A stretch of 64,000 nucleotides of DNA from Salvia splendens (GCF_004379255.2 NC_056034.1:40778887-40842886); one strand, 5' to 3'. Shown: positions 11,824-22,654, numbered from the stretch's first letter. Notes: a model not told the origin generated them from the sequence alone. Program-made: numbers and translations.

Positions 11824-13836
11824 GACCATTCACAATAACCGCCCAGCGACCGCCCAGCCGAGCGCCGGCGCTGGGCGGTTCGCTGGGCGGTCTATTGCAG
11901 CCGCCCAGCCGCCGACTGGAGAGAGAAACCGCGCAGCGCTGGGCGGTGGCGTGGCGCTGGCGGTCGGCTGGCGGGTCCTTTCGGCGCTATTGCAGCTCCC
12001 GGATCGCCCAGCGCACCGCCCAGCGCGAAAATTAATTTTTTTTTTCCGAAACACTATATATACGCGCTTTGCTCGTCATTTTCATTCGCACCACTTGTTT
12101 TAACGAGTACTCTCTCTATCTTTCTTTCTGTTCAAGATCAACAACGGGAAATGGATCTCAACAACGAGCCTAGTTCCGGAGTAGCGGGTCACAAACTCCG
12201 TCGATCCCTGTGGGAAGTGGATGGGGTCAGGTGCCCGGGTACTACAACATGTACCCATGGCAGCAGATGATGCCCGGGGCCCCAATGGGGGGGAGTCCGC
12301 CGGGGGGGTTTCCGCCGATACCGGGGTGGGTACCCGGGATGCAGATGACGCCGGGGGAGCACCGGCGACACAGTGGACTCCGGGGGTCGTACCGGCGACA
12401 CAGTGGACTCCGGGGGTCGTACCGGCTACACAGGGGACTCCTGGGGGGTCCCGGCGACGGCGGGGGATGTCTATCGCCCTAGTTTTGATTTTTTCGACTG
12501 GGTCTTCGCACACATCGACCCAAACACCCTTGGGGTTTGATAGTTTCTCCTTGGATGAGTTGGGGTTTGATACTCTCGGAGCTCCGGAGACTCTAGTTCA
12601 GGGGGGCAGTGCCGGGGCGTGGCGCCCCAAAGAAGAAGGGCAAGAAGAAGGTCGGCGAGTCGTCGCAGCCGGGTGAGGAGGAGGTACGGAGGAGGTGGAC
12701 GGACGACGAGAACGTCGCTCTCAGCAAGGCGTGGTGAGTGTTTGCGACGATCCTCTCGTTTCGAACGAGCAAAGGATCGTCAACATGTGGGGCAAGATAG
12801 CAGCAGCCTACCAGAGATTTTGCCCGGAGGGGAGGCCCCGCAACGGGGAGGATTGCCGGAAGGGCTGGAACCGAATCAGGGCGGCGGTCTCCCGATTTTC
12901 GGGTTTGTACACCAACGCACTCCGCATGATGAGCAGTGGCCAAACGGAGGATGACTGCAGGAGAATAGCGGAGAAAGCCTTCCCACTGAAGGGTTTATAC
13001 AAGGACTTCACCTACTGGAACTGCTATCTTGTACTGAGCGAGTCCGAGAAGTTCCGAGTAGGTGTCGACTCTGGCTGGCCGAAGAAGCAACGACTGAACT
13101 ACACCGGCGATTACAGCGGCAGCAGCGGAGGTTCCCACGACCTCCCCGAGACGACGCAGGAGTTCCCCACGCCGCGTTCGGTCGGTGGCCGACCTCGCCC
13201 GATTGGGCGCAAGCGCGCTCAGCAGGCGGCGAGAGGGAACGCCGGAGGCTTCCCAGGAGGTCCAGTCGGCATCCCCCCTTGGCCAATCCACCCAGGAGCT
13301 CAAATTCTTCGCTCGCGCCCAACGCGCGCTCAGTTGATCAAGACGATGGCCGAATGGCGGGTGGCGACGGATCCGTGGAGAAGAGCGTGCTTCAAACCTT
13401 GCTCATGAGCCTGCAGGACGAGTTGGAGGCTATACGGAGGGAGACCGGTGGCGGCGGCGGGGCGTAGGCGGCGGAGGTGACGGCGATGGTGGCGGCGGCG
13501 ATGGTGGCGACGGAGGCGACGACGACGGAGACGAGGAGTGAATTGTCACTCTTTTTTATTAATGTATTTTTTTTAAAATTAATGTACTTTTTTTAAATTA
13601 TTGTACTTTTTTAATTTTAATAGTATTATTAAACTTTTCCCGTATATGTCTCGTAAATTAAATTTCGTATATTGTGTGATTGTTAATTATGTCATTTTAT
13701 ATAATTGTTATTAGTGATATGGCTAGGCTATGGCTGGGCTATTTATGATGTGGCAGGAGGATTTTTAGTGCTGATGATGTGGCAGTGGTTGGGCTATGGC
13801 TGGGCTATTGCTGGGCTATTCCTATTGTGGATGGCC
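11824..13836 (+). mobile_element. PIF/Harbinger element B carrying the SANT-type ORF1
   Basis: The ends GACCATTCACAATAACC and TATTGTGGATGGCC are inverted repeats flanked by TAA at 11821-11823 and 13837-13839, a perfect 3-bp duplication. The left 170 bp consist of CGCCCAGC words in both orientations. The right end carries GGCTGGGCTATTGC repeats. A TATA-like ACTATATATA and the leader TTCATTCGCACCACTTGT precede the reading frame. No transposase frame is present, so the element would depend on transposase made elsewhere. It sits in an intron of the GH36 gene, opposite to that gene's strand. Confidence 0.9.
12151..13541 (+). pseudogene. Harbinger ORF1: Myb/SANT-like DNA-binding protein
   Basis: Plant PIF/Harbinger elements encode this accessory protein, often mis-annotated as GST T3-like; it binds DNA and helps import the transposase into the nucleus. 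From ATG 12151 the frames give a Pro/Gly/Gln/Met-rich N-terminus (PGYYNMYPWQQMMPG), a 24-bp tandem repeat encoding TQWTPGVVPA, a basic KKKGKKK stretch, and a trihelix SANT region (RRRWTDDENVALSKAW, VNMWGKIAAAYQRFCPEG, GLYTNALRMMSSGQTEDD). The associated C-terminal domain (YWNCYLVLSESEKFRVGVD) and a Gly/Asp-rich acidic tail to TGA 13539 follow. At least two breaks, near 12187 and 12733, are a GGG run one base short. Confidence 0.82.
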
Positions 13837-14338
13837 TAAATAAGTATGATTTCGTACATATATAAAAGAAAAACATCGGCACTTACATGAATCACGTCGA
13901 CTTTCACACCGGTAACGCCAGCATCGGCCAGGTAGGAGTGCATCGCCTCGTAAAAATCATTCGCCTTGTTCGGGTCAACGAGCCCGATCCCGCCCTTCTC
14001 GATCATCACAACAGCCAGGTCAAACATGGTCTTCACGCCCGCCTTTGCTGATGTCACCTTGCTATTTAAATGAGTGGTCCCAGGCCTAACCCCACCCCAG
14101 GCCCCACAAAGAGCATGCCACACATAAACATCATCCAAATTAGGAAACTCCCTTCTCAAATCCCCAATCAAAGCCTTCAAACCACCCGATTCGACTCCCT
14201 CCGGCGCCTCTAGATACTCGATGATTCTGGCCTCTTGGAGGCCAGAACCATCCTCCCCTGCCTCCTCGAGGGCCTTTTTCTTCTCGGCCAGTTCAACCAT
14301 CTCTTTAAACATCCGGGCCTAATTCTTATAAACGTTGC

Positions 14339-15894
14339 TTTACACGTTGCTGAGGAGTTGGAAGCTTCAGAGCCTAATTCTTATATAGATGCTATTAATG
14401 GGCCTGAGAAGGATCAATGGATTCGGGCTATGAAAGAAGAGGTTGAATCCTTGATGAGCAACAGGACTTGGATTTTGGTGGAGAGGGCAGAATTCAGAAA
14501 GATAATTGGTTGCAAGTGGGTTTTCAAGAAAAAATTGGAGTCTGCAGATCCCTCCAAGGTCAGATTCAAGGCGAGGCTGGTTTCTAAAGGCTTTAACCAA
14601 GTTGAGGGGGTTGATTTCAATGAGATTTATTCCCCAGTAGTTAAGCACAACTCAATAAGAGTGCTATTGGCAGTGGCTGCAGCAAAAGGATGGGAATTGG
14701 AGCAGATGGATGTCAAGACAGCTTTCTTGAATGGAGAGCTCGAGGAAACCATATACATGTCCCAACCACAAGGGTTTGAAGTCCCTGGAGCAGAACATAA
14801 AGTTTGTATGCTCAAGAGAAGCATTTATGGGCTCAAACAGTCAAGTAGGCAATGGTATTTGAAGTTTTGAGAAAGTTTGTCTAAGCTTGGTTTCTCAAGG
14901 TCCCAATATGATAGCTGTGTGTTTGTGAAGAAACAAGGTACCAAGAGTCTTATCTATTTGTTGTTGTACGTTGATGATATGTTGTTGGCTGGAGAAAACT
15001 TGACTGAGATCAGAAAGATCAAAGTTCAGCTCAGTGTGGATTTTGAGATGAAAGATCTGGGCAATGCAAGGAGGATCTTGGGGATGGATATTGTCAGAGA
15101 TAGAGCCAATAAGAGGCTTTGGCTATTTCAGACAGATTATATCCATAAAGCTTTGAAGAAGTTCAGGCTAGAAAATATGAAAACCACTGCAACACCTATG
15201 CCTGTCAATATTAAACTCAGTGCAAATCAGAAAGCAAGCTCAGAGGAAGAAAGGAAGGAGATGCAGGTAATTCCTTATTCCAGCATTGTGGGGAGCTTGA
15301 TGTATCTAATGATTTGTACCAGACCAGATATAGCTCATGCTATAAGCTTGACAAGCAGATACATGCAAGACTTTGGCAGACAGCATTGGGCAGCTTTAAA
15401 GTGGTATTCAGGTACCTTGTGGAGCAGACAAGTTGGCCTTGCTATATTATGGAGAAAATGGTTTCAACAAAGAGCCATTGATTGGGTATTGTGACTCTGA
15501 TTATGCGGCCAATGTGGATACAAGGAAGTCCCAAACCGGGTATGTGTTCACTTTATTTAGGACTGCTATATGCTGGAAGTCTAGTTTGCATAGTGTGGTG
15601 GCCTTGAGCACCACGAAGGCCGAATACATGTCACTTACATCTGCAGTGAAGGAGAGTAAGTGGTTGTTGGGGCTCATATCAGAATTTGGCATAAGGCAAG
15701 AAGGAGTATCTGTGTACTGTGATAACAATGGAGCTTTATGCTTGGCCAAACATCCTCAGTTCCATGAACGTAGCAAACACATTGATGTGAGGCTACATTT
15801 TATAAGAGACGAGGTGGAGAGTGGAAGGGTGAGAGTTCTCAAGATTGGTACAGCAGATAACCCGGCAGATATGCTTACCAAGCCCTTAAACTGA
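14339..15894 (+). pseudogene. copia polyprotein remnant: reverse transcriptase and RNase H
   Basis: RT motifs are clear: IIGCKWVFKKKLES, FKARLVSKGFNQVEGVDF, QMDVKTAFLNGELEE, SIYGLKQSSRQWY and the catalytic YVDDML. RNase H follows with GYCDSDYA, the STTKAEYM motif, and KHIDVRLHFIRDEV near the end before TGA at 15892. There is an in-frame TGA at about 14867, and two one-base losses near 15403 and 15421, each a GGG run read as GG. The protein is of the same copia lineage as the element at 59.5-64 kb but clearly diverged from it. Confidence 0.88.
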
Positions 15895-15975
15895 GACAAG
15901 TTTGAGTATTGTTGCAAGTTGATTAGTCTGTGTCCGATGAAGTGTTGATCATTGTTTTGAAGCCTAGGTGGAGAT

Positions 15976-16330
15976 TGTTAGAAGGATGAGGCTTTCAAAC
16001 CAATAAGGATGCATGATAGATCAAAAAGAGCAAGCAATACAAGATCAAGAAATATTTGAAAGTTAGTTTAGAACTAATGGCTACTAGCCGTTGAGTTTGA
16101 GCTACTGTTGGCAGCGGTTTGTAACAGATTTTAGAGAAGGAATTCTTGTTTCTTCTAGTTGTTCTTGTTTGTATAAGTAGTTCTAGAGTCGAGTTGTTTA
16201 GTGTGAATAACTGATCATTCTTGAATAATAGTTTACAAAAATTCTCCACACAAAAATCTATCTCTTCTTTCTCTACTGTCTTCGGTTAACCAAGCTCATC
16301 TTGAACTGTGAAGCTTGATCATCTTAGTTA
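15976..16330 (+). repeat. copia 3' LTR
   Basis: Begins TGTTAGAAGGATGAGG directly after the polypurine tract and ends near GTTACA at about 16330. The right edge is uncertain because no second LTR is available for comparison. Confidence 0.6.
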
Positions 16331-16432
16331 CAAGATAAAACTAAAACACAAGAATTGAAAATTACAAAAAAATGGAATAGAAGATGTCAAGTGGTATAAT
16401 TGATTTGTTGTGTGCAATAAATTTATTTTATA

Positions 16433-16894
16433 TGATCAAATAAGAGAATTCAGCCAAAAAGACTAGTATGTAAGAGAGAAAGTTCATTTAGTCTATATAG
16501 ACCACACCAGTTATTCTTATAACCGACGTGGAAATTAAGTCCGTAACATTCGACCCTCCTTTAAGGGACAACGTCCTTGTTGGTCACGATTGGTTCTTTG
16601 TCATGCCACCACTCCACCACTCTGAGTTCTCATTGGTCACGTCGGATTCTGTCCGGCCACCACTCTGTGGGTCACCACTCCGAGTCGGCCCCAAACGTAC
16701 TCGTTGGTCACGGCGAGTTCATTTCCTGGCCACCACTCCGAGCCGTTTGGGCTCTCAATGAAAGCACCAATTGATTCAGACCAAACAGAAGAACTCAGAC
16801 CTAAAGACTAGTATGTTAAGAGCGATAGCTCATTTAATTTATATAGACCACACCAATAGTTTTCACGATCAATATGGAAATTGAGTCGGTAACA
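16433..16894 (-). mobile_element. TRIM (terminal-repeat retrotransposon in miniature)
   Basis: Two direct repeats of about 116-123 bp (16433-16548 and 16772-16894) both contain GACTAGTATG, a TATATAGACCACACCA block and GGAAATT..GTC/GTAACA. On the minus strand the right repeat ends TCTGAATCA and is followed by a primer-binding-type TTGGTGCTTTCATTGAGAGC. The left repeat is preceded by a purine-rich AAAGGAGGG tract. The interior is only about 220 bp, with repeated GGCCACCACTC words and no gene. Repeats are visibly diverged and no clean target duplication remains, so the insertion is old. Confidence 0.75.
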
Positions 16895-17038
16895 ATATCC
16901 TAAAAAAATCTATTAATTCGATACAATTGCAGTTAATTAATTCCTACCTACCGCTATTAACTTTTTTTCCCATTTTCTACACTTCTAGACATGGCGCAAA
17001 AGCAAATTCTGGACTAAAGTGTTTACTCCTACTAGTTA

Positions 17039-19135
17039 GAGCATCCACAATAACCGGCGTCACCACCGCCACGCCGATTTTTCGCCCACGCCGGTTTGAC
17101 GCCGAACCATTGGAACCGGCGTGGGCGAAATCGGCGTCAAAATCGGCGTCGCCATGCCGATTCCCGCGTTGACGCCGGTTCCGACGCCGATCCTCACGGG
17201 CGCCATTGTGCGTCCCGGATCGGCGCCAAACCGGCGTCGGATTTTAATTTTTTTTTTTTTGTTTTTCGAACACACTATATATATACGCGCGTTGAACCTC
17301 ATTTTCATTCGCACCACTTGTTTTAACGAGTACTCTCTCTCTACCTTACTTTCTGTACAAGATCAATAACAAGCAATGGAGAACAACTACGAAGGTACTC
17401 CAGTTAATCCCGGGGGATGGTCTCAGACTCCCCGCCTCCCGGTAGGGTCTCAGACGCCCCCTCAGCTCCGGGGCAGGGTCCGTCCATACTTCCCCGGCTC
17501 CTGGGGGAGGTGGTTGGCCTCCGATGAGCGGGTACTACAACATGTACCCGTGGCAGCATATGATTCCGGGTGTGCACCGGCATGCAGCACCCATATGCAG
17601 ATGATGCCGGGGGGCACCCCGGCATGCAGCACCGGCGAGCACGCCCGGCGCAGCAGATGATGCCACCGGCGCAATAGATTATTCCCCCGGCGCAGGGGAC
17701 GCACGGGGGGGACAAACGCCTATCGGCCGACTTTTGATTTTTTCCGGTTCTTCGCACACATCGACCCCAACGGATGCACAGTATACGGAGACCTTCTCCT
17801 TAGCGGACTTGGGTTTTGATATTAACGAGGTTTCGGAAACTCTCATTCAAAGCCAGGGAGTAGGGCGGGGTAAGAAGAAGGCAAGGCGAAGAAGGTCGGC
17901 GAGTCGTCGCAGCCCAAGCCGAAATCCGGGGCCGGAGGAAGTGGAAAGACGCGGAGAACGTTGCGGTTGCCAAGGCGTGGGTGAGTGTCTGCGACGATCC
18001 TCTGGTTTCGCAAACAACGAGGATCGTCAACTTGTGGGCCAAGATAGCCGCAGCCTATAGGGCATTTTGCCTGAAGGGCGACCGTGCACCGGGGAGGAGG
18101 TCCGGAAGTGCTGGGACCGAATCAGGGCTGGCGTCTCTCGATTTTCGGGTTTGTACGCCAACGCCCTCCGCATGCAGACCAGTGGCCAAACAGAGGAAGA
18201 CTGCAGGAGGATTGCGGAGAGAGCCTACCCGATCCGGATAAAGAGTACTATGAGTTCACCTACTGGAACTGCTACGTTGTGCTCAACGAGTCGGAGAAAT
18301 TCCGGGCAGGCGTCGACGCTGGCTGGCCGAAGAGGCAGAGACTGAACTATACCGGAGATTATAGCGGCAGCAGCGGTGGTTCGTCAGACCTCCCTGAGAC
18401 GGCCCAGGAGGTCCCGACTCCTCGGTCGTTCGGTCGCCGACCTCGCCCGGTTGGGCAAAGGGCGCGGCAGCAGGTTGCGAGGGGGGGCACCCCGAGTTCC
18501 CAGGACGTCCATTCGGCATCCCCCTCTCGGCAGGTCTACCGAGGAGCTCAAATTCTTCGCGCGCCAACAAACGCGCGCTCAAATGGTGAAGACCTTAGCC
18601 GACTTCCAAGCGGCGGTGGACCCCGAGGTGAAGGATTTTCTTCGTGTATTGCTCCAGAGCCAGCGTGAAGAATTTGAGGCGATGAGGAGGGACACCGGCG
18701 GGAATAGCCGCGGCGTAGGTGGTGACGGCGGAGGCGGCGACGACGGTGAAGAAGAGTTGGGCGACGACGGAGACGAGGACGGCGCGATGAGTGATTTTGT
18801 TTTACTTTTTTAAATTAATGTACTTTTTAATTTTTGTACTTTTTTTATATTATTGTACTTTTTTTTATATTAATGTACTTTTTAAATTTTAATATTATTA
18901 TTCGAATTTTCCGTATTTGTCTCGTAAATTAAATTCCGTATGTTGATACAAGTGTAAATTAAATTATATAATTGTTATTAGTGATGTGGAAAGGTAGTGT
19001 GAAGGCTATGTGAGGGCTATTTGATGTCCAGTTGATGTGGCAAGCTGATGTGGCAGGAGAATTGTAGTGCTGATGATGTGACAGTGTGAAGGCTATTTGA
19101 TGGCTATTTGACGTCCAGTGCTATTGGAGATGCTC
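17039..19135 (+). mobile_element. PIF/Harbinger element C carrying SANT-type ORF1
   Basis: The ends GAGCATCCACAATA and CTATTGGAGATGCTC are inverted repeats; the flanks are TTA (17036-17038) and TAA (19136-19138), a near match to a TWA duplication. The left 190 bp are built from CGGCGTC/GACGCCG words. It shares the ACTATATATA box, the leader TTCATTCGCACCACTTGT and the AT-rich 3' tail with elements A and B, but its subterminal words differ completely. No transposase is present. Confidence 0.85.
17376..18813 (+). pseudogene. Harbinger ORF1 (Myb/SANT-like), second copy
   Basis: Starts MENNYEGTPVNPGGWSQTP. Spread over several frames, it then shows the Met/Pro/Gly-rich segment, KWKDAENVAVAKAWVSVCDD, VNLWAKIAAAYRAFC, GLYANALRMQTSGQTEED, YWNCYVVLNESEKFRAGVD and an acidic Gly/Asp tail. 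Relative to the copy at 12151 it is clearly the same protein. A frame break near 18071 is one base short in a C run; other breaks lie in the N-terminal third. As given it cannot make a full protein. Confidence 0.78.
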
Positions 19136-19138
19136 TAA

Positions 19139-20048
19139 GAAGGCAATGTTAGATTTGTTCTGTTTTATTTTATTTTAATTTTTTTTAATTGCCCAATAGT
19201 GATATCTACAGATTTCTAAGAACTTCTATGATCGGGTCTCACAGCCCACTATGTCGTATATAAAATAAATTTTCCATGTGTCACTTACGTGGACACTAGC
19301 CAAGCCTTCTGCTCCCTCTTAAATGATTTTGGAAGAACTCTACGCCTCCAAATACAATACATTTTCTTTTTTTAAATATTTTATTCTAAATGATGAATTT
19401 TAAATATAAAAACATTTATTTTTTACTCTTTCTCATTTTTCTTATTCTATTATCTCTACTTTATTTACAAAAACATTATATATAACTCCATGCCAAATTA
19501 AAAATATTCCACTTAAAATAAGACGGAGGGAATATTATGTATAATTTTTATTATTTATTTATAACCATGTTTGAGTGAGAGGTTCAATCACTATCTTAAA
19601 TATTATACTCTCTCCATTTCATCAATCACTATCTTAAATATTATACTTCATTTCATTATGATGAGACGTTTTTTATTAGATACTATGATTTTGACAAAAT
19701 GATACTGTAGAGAAAGAACATAATTTAAGAGAAAATAAAGTACTCCACATGAAGAAATAGTAAGAAAAATAAATATAGTTAATTTAAATAAGTCGAGAGA
19801 AAATATAATACGAGAGCAAATAAAATATGAGAGAGAAGGAGAAAAATAAGAAAAATTAAATATGTGGATTACTTTTAAAAATAATTCAACTATATTAGGA
19901 TAATAAAAAATAAGTTTTTTAATTATTTATAATTATATTTACATCTAATTAATGAGATTTGATGAGAAATGTCGCTCAACATATCAAATCTCTCTAATTA
20001 ATATCTTGGCTTTGGATATACTGTATTAATTTGCACAGAACAAACTAC
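19139..20048. other. AT-rich DNA with MITE debris
   Basis: No gene is seen. AAGACGGAGGGAAT near 19522 and TACTCTCTCCATTTCATC near 19608 look like ends of Stowaway-type MITEs, but no complete element with both ends and a TA duplication could be delimited. Confidence 0.5.
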
Positions 20049-20051
20049 TAA

Positions 20052-21699
20052 GGGCACCCGCAACGCTGTGCCGTTGCGGTTCCTATGCCGTTCCGGTGGA
20101 ACGGTTCCGCGGCGGCACGCGTTGCAGCGTGCGTTCCGTCGCCATTTCGTGCCGCCCCCGTTCCTATGTCGTGCCGCGTTCCGTTCCGCGAACGAAACGT
20201 TCCGCCACGCGCCTAGGCGACGTGGCGGTCTCCCATTCGACGCGTGAAGCCCACTCGCTGCCCCGCGAGTGGGCTTCGTCCCGGTGACGCAATAATTCAA
20301 TTTTTTTTAAAAAAAATACGAATTTAATAAAAAAAAAAATTTTTGCAACGGTAATGTGACCGTTTTTTATATCCGTTTTATATATTTTTTTATTATTATT
20401 TATTTATTTATTTATTTACTCTATAAATACTCCTATTTCATACTCATTTCAATCACAAACACACATCTATTCCTCTCTATTTCCACCCCAATTTCATCTC
20501 AAATCAACTCTTGTTTCCTTCTCCCAAATTTAATCAAACTAATGGATCCTTTTGAACAAATGCGTCAAATATTGCAACAATCACTTGAAGAAGATCGACG
20601 ACGGGAGGCCGAAGAAGCCGCGCCGCCCAACGACGCTCCCGTACGTACAATCCATCGTAACCGGGAGGAAGCCGCTGCAAGGTTAGTACGCGACTACTTC
20701 TGCGATAACCCGGTTTGGGGAGATACGTACTTCCGTCGCCGTTTCCGCATGGGGAAACCTTTATTTCTCCACATCGCGAATACTTTGGCAGCCCGGGAAG
20801 AGTTCTTCCAGGAAGGGTACGACGCGGTCGGCCGTCCCAGCCACACGACGCTGCAGAAATGTACTGCAGCAATCCGCCAGCTTGCCACTGGACAAACGGC
20901 CGACATGTTCGACGAATACCTCCACATCGGAGACAGCACTGGGCGAATGTGCTTGCTCAAATTCTGCAAAGGCGTCCGGGCAGCCTTCACCGACGAATTT
21001 CTCCGGAGGCCAAGCACGACAGATTGTCAGTTCCTGCTCGACCTTCACGAAACAGTGCACGGATTCCCCGGGATGCTCGGCAGCGTCGATTGCATGCACT
21101 GGCAATGGAAGAATTGGCCGGTGGCGTGGAAGGGGTCCTACACAAGCGGCCACAAAGGCACCCACCCAACCGTTATACTTGAGGCCGTTTCCGACTACGA
21201 ATCACCCGGAACCTCAACCGCAAGTAGTCCGCCTCGAAGTGGAGCGCATCCGTCTATACAAGAAAGGTTATCTATTCGTGCAAGGACACGCGACTCTAGT
21301 GTCCACACCCAACTCCAACATGATCTAATTGAGCACATTTGGGCAAATTTTGGCGGATGAAATTATTAAAATTGTGTACTTTTATTTTTTTAGGATTTTA
21401 ATTGTGTGCTTTTATATTTTTTAAGTTTAAGTTGTAATTTTTTTTAATGTTGTGTGTTTTTTAATAAAGTGTGTTTGTTTTTTAAAGTGTGTTTATTTAA
21501 ATTGAATTGAGTTGGAAATAAAAAAAAATGAAATTGAATGAATAGTAATTTAAGGAACGGTTAAGGAACGGTTAAGGAACGGAGGGTTGCAGGTTCCGTT
21601 CCTTAGTTAAGGAATGGAGTAAAAAAGTACAGTGGGACCCTCAAATAGTGGTTTAAGAAACGGTATAGGAACGGTATAGGAACAGCGTTGTGGATGGCC
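20052..21699 (+). mobile_element. PIF/Harbinger element D with transposase frame
   Basis: The left end GGGCACCCGCAACGCTGT matches the reverse complement of the right end GGCCATCCACAACGCTGT. TAA flanks both sides (20049-20051 and 21700-21702), a perfect duplication. Subterminal words are GTTCCG/CGGAAC on the left and GGAACGGTTAAGGAACGG on the right. A TATA box (CTATAAATACTCC, about 20421) precedes the transposase reading frame. Confidence 0.88.
20542..21360 (+). pseudogene. Harbinger transposase, in-frame deletion of catalytic core
   Basis: The likely start is ATG 20542 (MDPFEQMRQILQQSLEEDRR), after a TATA box and leader; an upstream in-frame ATG at 20356 gives a hydrophobic low-complexity extension and is less likely. 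The N-terminal helical region (YFRRRFRMGKPLFLHIANTL) and the first catalytic Asp (GMLGSVDCMHWQWKNWPVAW) are intact, up to HPTVILEAVSDY. It then jumps to a C-terminal tail (VHTQLQHDLIEHIWANFGG). The part with the second Asp and the final Glu is missing, yet the frame stays open for 272 codons. It cannot cut DNA; it might still bind element ends or ORF1 protein, which is inference. Confidence 0.85.
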
Positions 21700-22039
21700 T
21701 AATAACCATAATATAACAAACTATGCCGTCAAACTAATAAGCATAACAAATATCTTTATCAACATCGACAAAATGGGACTATGTACCCACATTTAGGTAT
21801 GACATCAACTTAATAATACTACTTTGAATTAGAGTCGGTGTCTAGTTAATACATATTTGCAATCTTTTTCTAGTAAGTGTTTAAAGGTCCATTTATATCT
21901 AGAAAAATATTTTCTACACATTTTTATAATACATATACATCAATATACGTACTTGAGAAATAATAAATAAAAAATCTCACACTTATAAACTTCAGCACAT
22001 GGAACACCCTAATTCTATATAGAGTTGGCCGACCACCAA

Positions 22040-22358
22040 TGATACGAGTAAACTCGTATCGAGAGATAACTGTGAGATCGCGGAGAAGATGATGGTTCGT
22101 TCGCGGGATCCTCCCGTCGAGCAGCCAACTATCGTTCAACTAGAGTTTTTGATAAAGTAAATTGCAGAGAAAAGTAAAAGACGATAAAAAGGATAAATTG
22201 TATTTCTTCAATGAATGATTTAAAAGATAACAAAGACTCCTATTTATAATACTCCATAATAACCTAACTTAGTGATCAAGAAATATGAAAGATATGCTAA
22301 ATCAATAATATATGAAATAATAGAGATATGAGAATATTCTATAGATATATTCGTATCA
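22040..22358 (-). repeat. LTR (3' LTR in element orientation)
   Basis: Starts TGATACGAGTAAACTCGTATC, whose outer part is an inverted repeat, and ends TTCGTATCA. It pairs with 24254-24572 at 315 of 319 positions by my reading. Confidence 0.92.
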
Positions 22359-22462
22359 ACTCCCCACGGTTGAAATTCACCTTGTCCTCAAGGTGGAAAC
22401 CAACACAAAATGAAGACTGTTGTGAACAAAATCTTTGGGGAGTTATCCCCACCTGGATCAAT

Positions 22463-22654
22463 TGCATGCAAATGCTCATTATTAGCTCTCTTGTGTTGTA
22501 TGAGCTCGGACAATGTCCACTCAATTAGTGTGAACGTTTTATCACTTCCGGCCACAAACATGTCCAAAATGAGAGCTTTAATAGAGATATCACCGAGAAC
22601 AAAGCCACATCTCTCATTCCTCGACAACTCAAGCAAAACATCCACAAATGGAGG
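22463..22654 (-). pseudogene. Captured cytochrome P450 fragment (CYP71-like I helix)
   Basis: The minus strand encodes FVDVLLELSRNERCGF followed by ISIKALILDMFVAGSDKT and EWTLSELIQHKR. In plant CYP71-clan P450s the same order occurs: F-V-D-x-L-L-E, then I-K-A-L-I-L-D-x-F-x-A-G-T-D-T-T (I helix, oxygen-activation motif), then L-E-W-x-x-x-E-L-x-x-H-P. Here the motif reads AGSDKT instead of AGTDTT and HKR replaces HPR. About 64 codons match; no heme-binding Cys loop, ExxR or N-terminal anchor is present. The piece lies in the sense direction between the gag-like frame and the 3' LTR, so element transcripts would include it. Confidence 0.8.

Larger units (their letters stand above)
10500..14315 (-). 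pseudogene. Stachyose synthase-type GH36 galactosyltransferase fragment
   Basis: These enzymes transfer galactose from galactinol to raffinose (or sucrose) to build raffinose-family oligosaccharides. Three minus-strand exons are visible. 13887-14312 encodes DDVYVWHALCGAWGGVRPG and VKVDVIH, which holds the GH36 nucleophile Asp. 10886-11061 encodes the YVSEDHGGRVKLAK and ASMEQCNDFFF region. 10500-10813 encodes DDFWFEDPNGDPMGVYWLQG and PDWDMFQSDH, which holds the acid/base Asp, then homology stops shortly after HYALP. Splice borders fit. The middle exon has two one-base losses near 10905 and 11011. The N-terminal half is replaced by copia sequence from 14316, and the C-terminal end is missing. 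The first intron holds a Harbinger element ending about 50 bp from the donor. FEDPNGDPMG favours the stachyose synthase branch over RS5-type raffinose synthase. Confidence 0.85.
14316..16330 (+). mobile_element. Ty1/copia element, 5'-truncated (RT, RNase H, 3' LTR)
   Basis: Only the 3' half of a copia element remains: reverse transcriptase, RNase H, polypurine tract AGGTGGAGAT (15966-15975) and one LTR. LTR elements normally insert whole, so this is a deletion or recombination product. At the junction GCCTAATTCTTATA occurs at about 14316 and again near 14373. No 5' LTR, gag or integrase is seen, and no target duplication can be defined. Confidence 0.85.

Noticed and set aside
20694..21328. 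Long antisense and +1 frames over the Harbinger D transposase
   Set aside because: Shadow frames of a GC-rich coding region; no domain and no start context.
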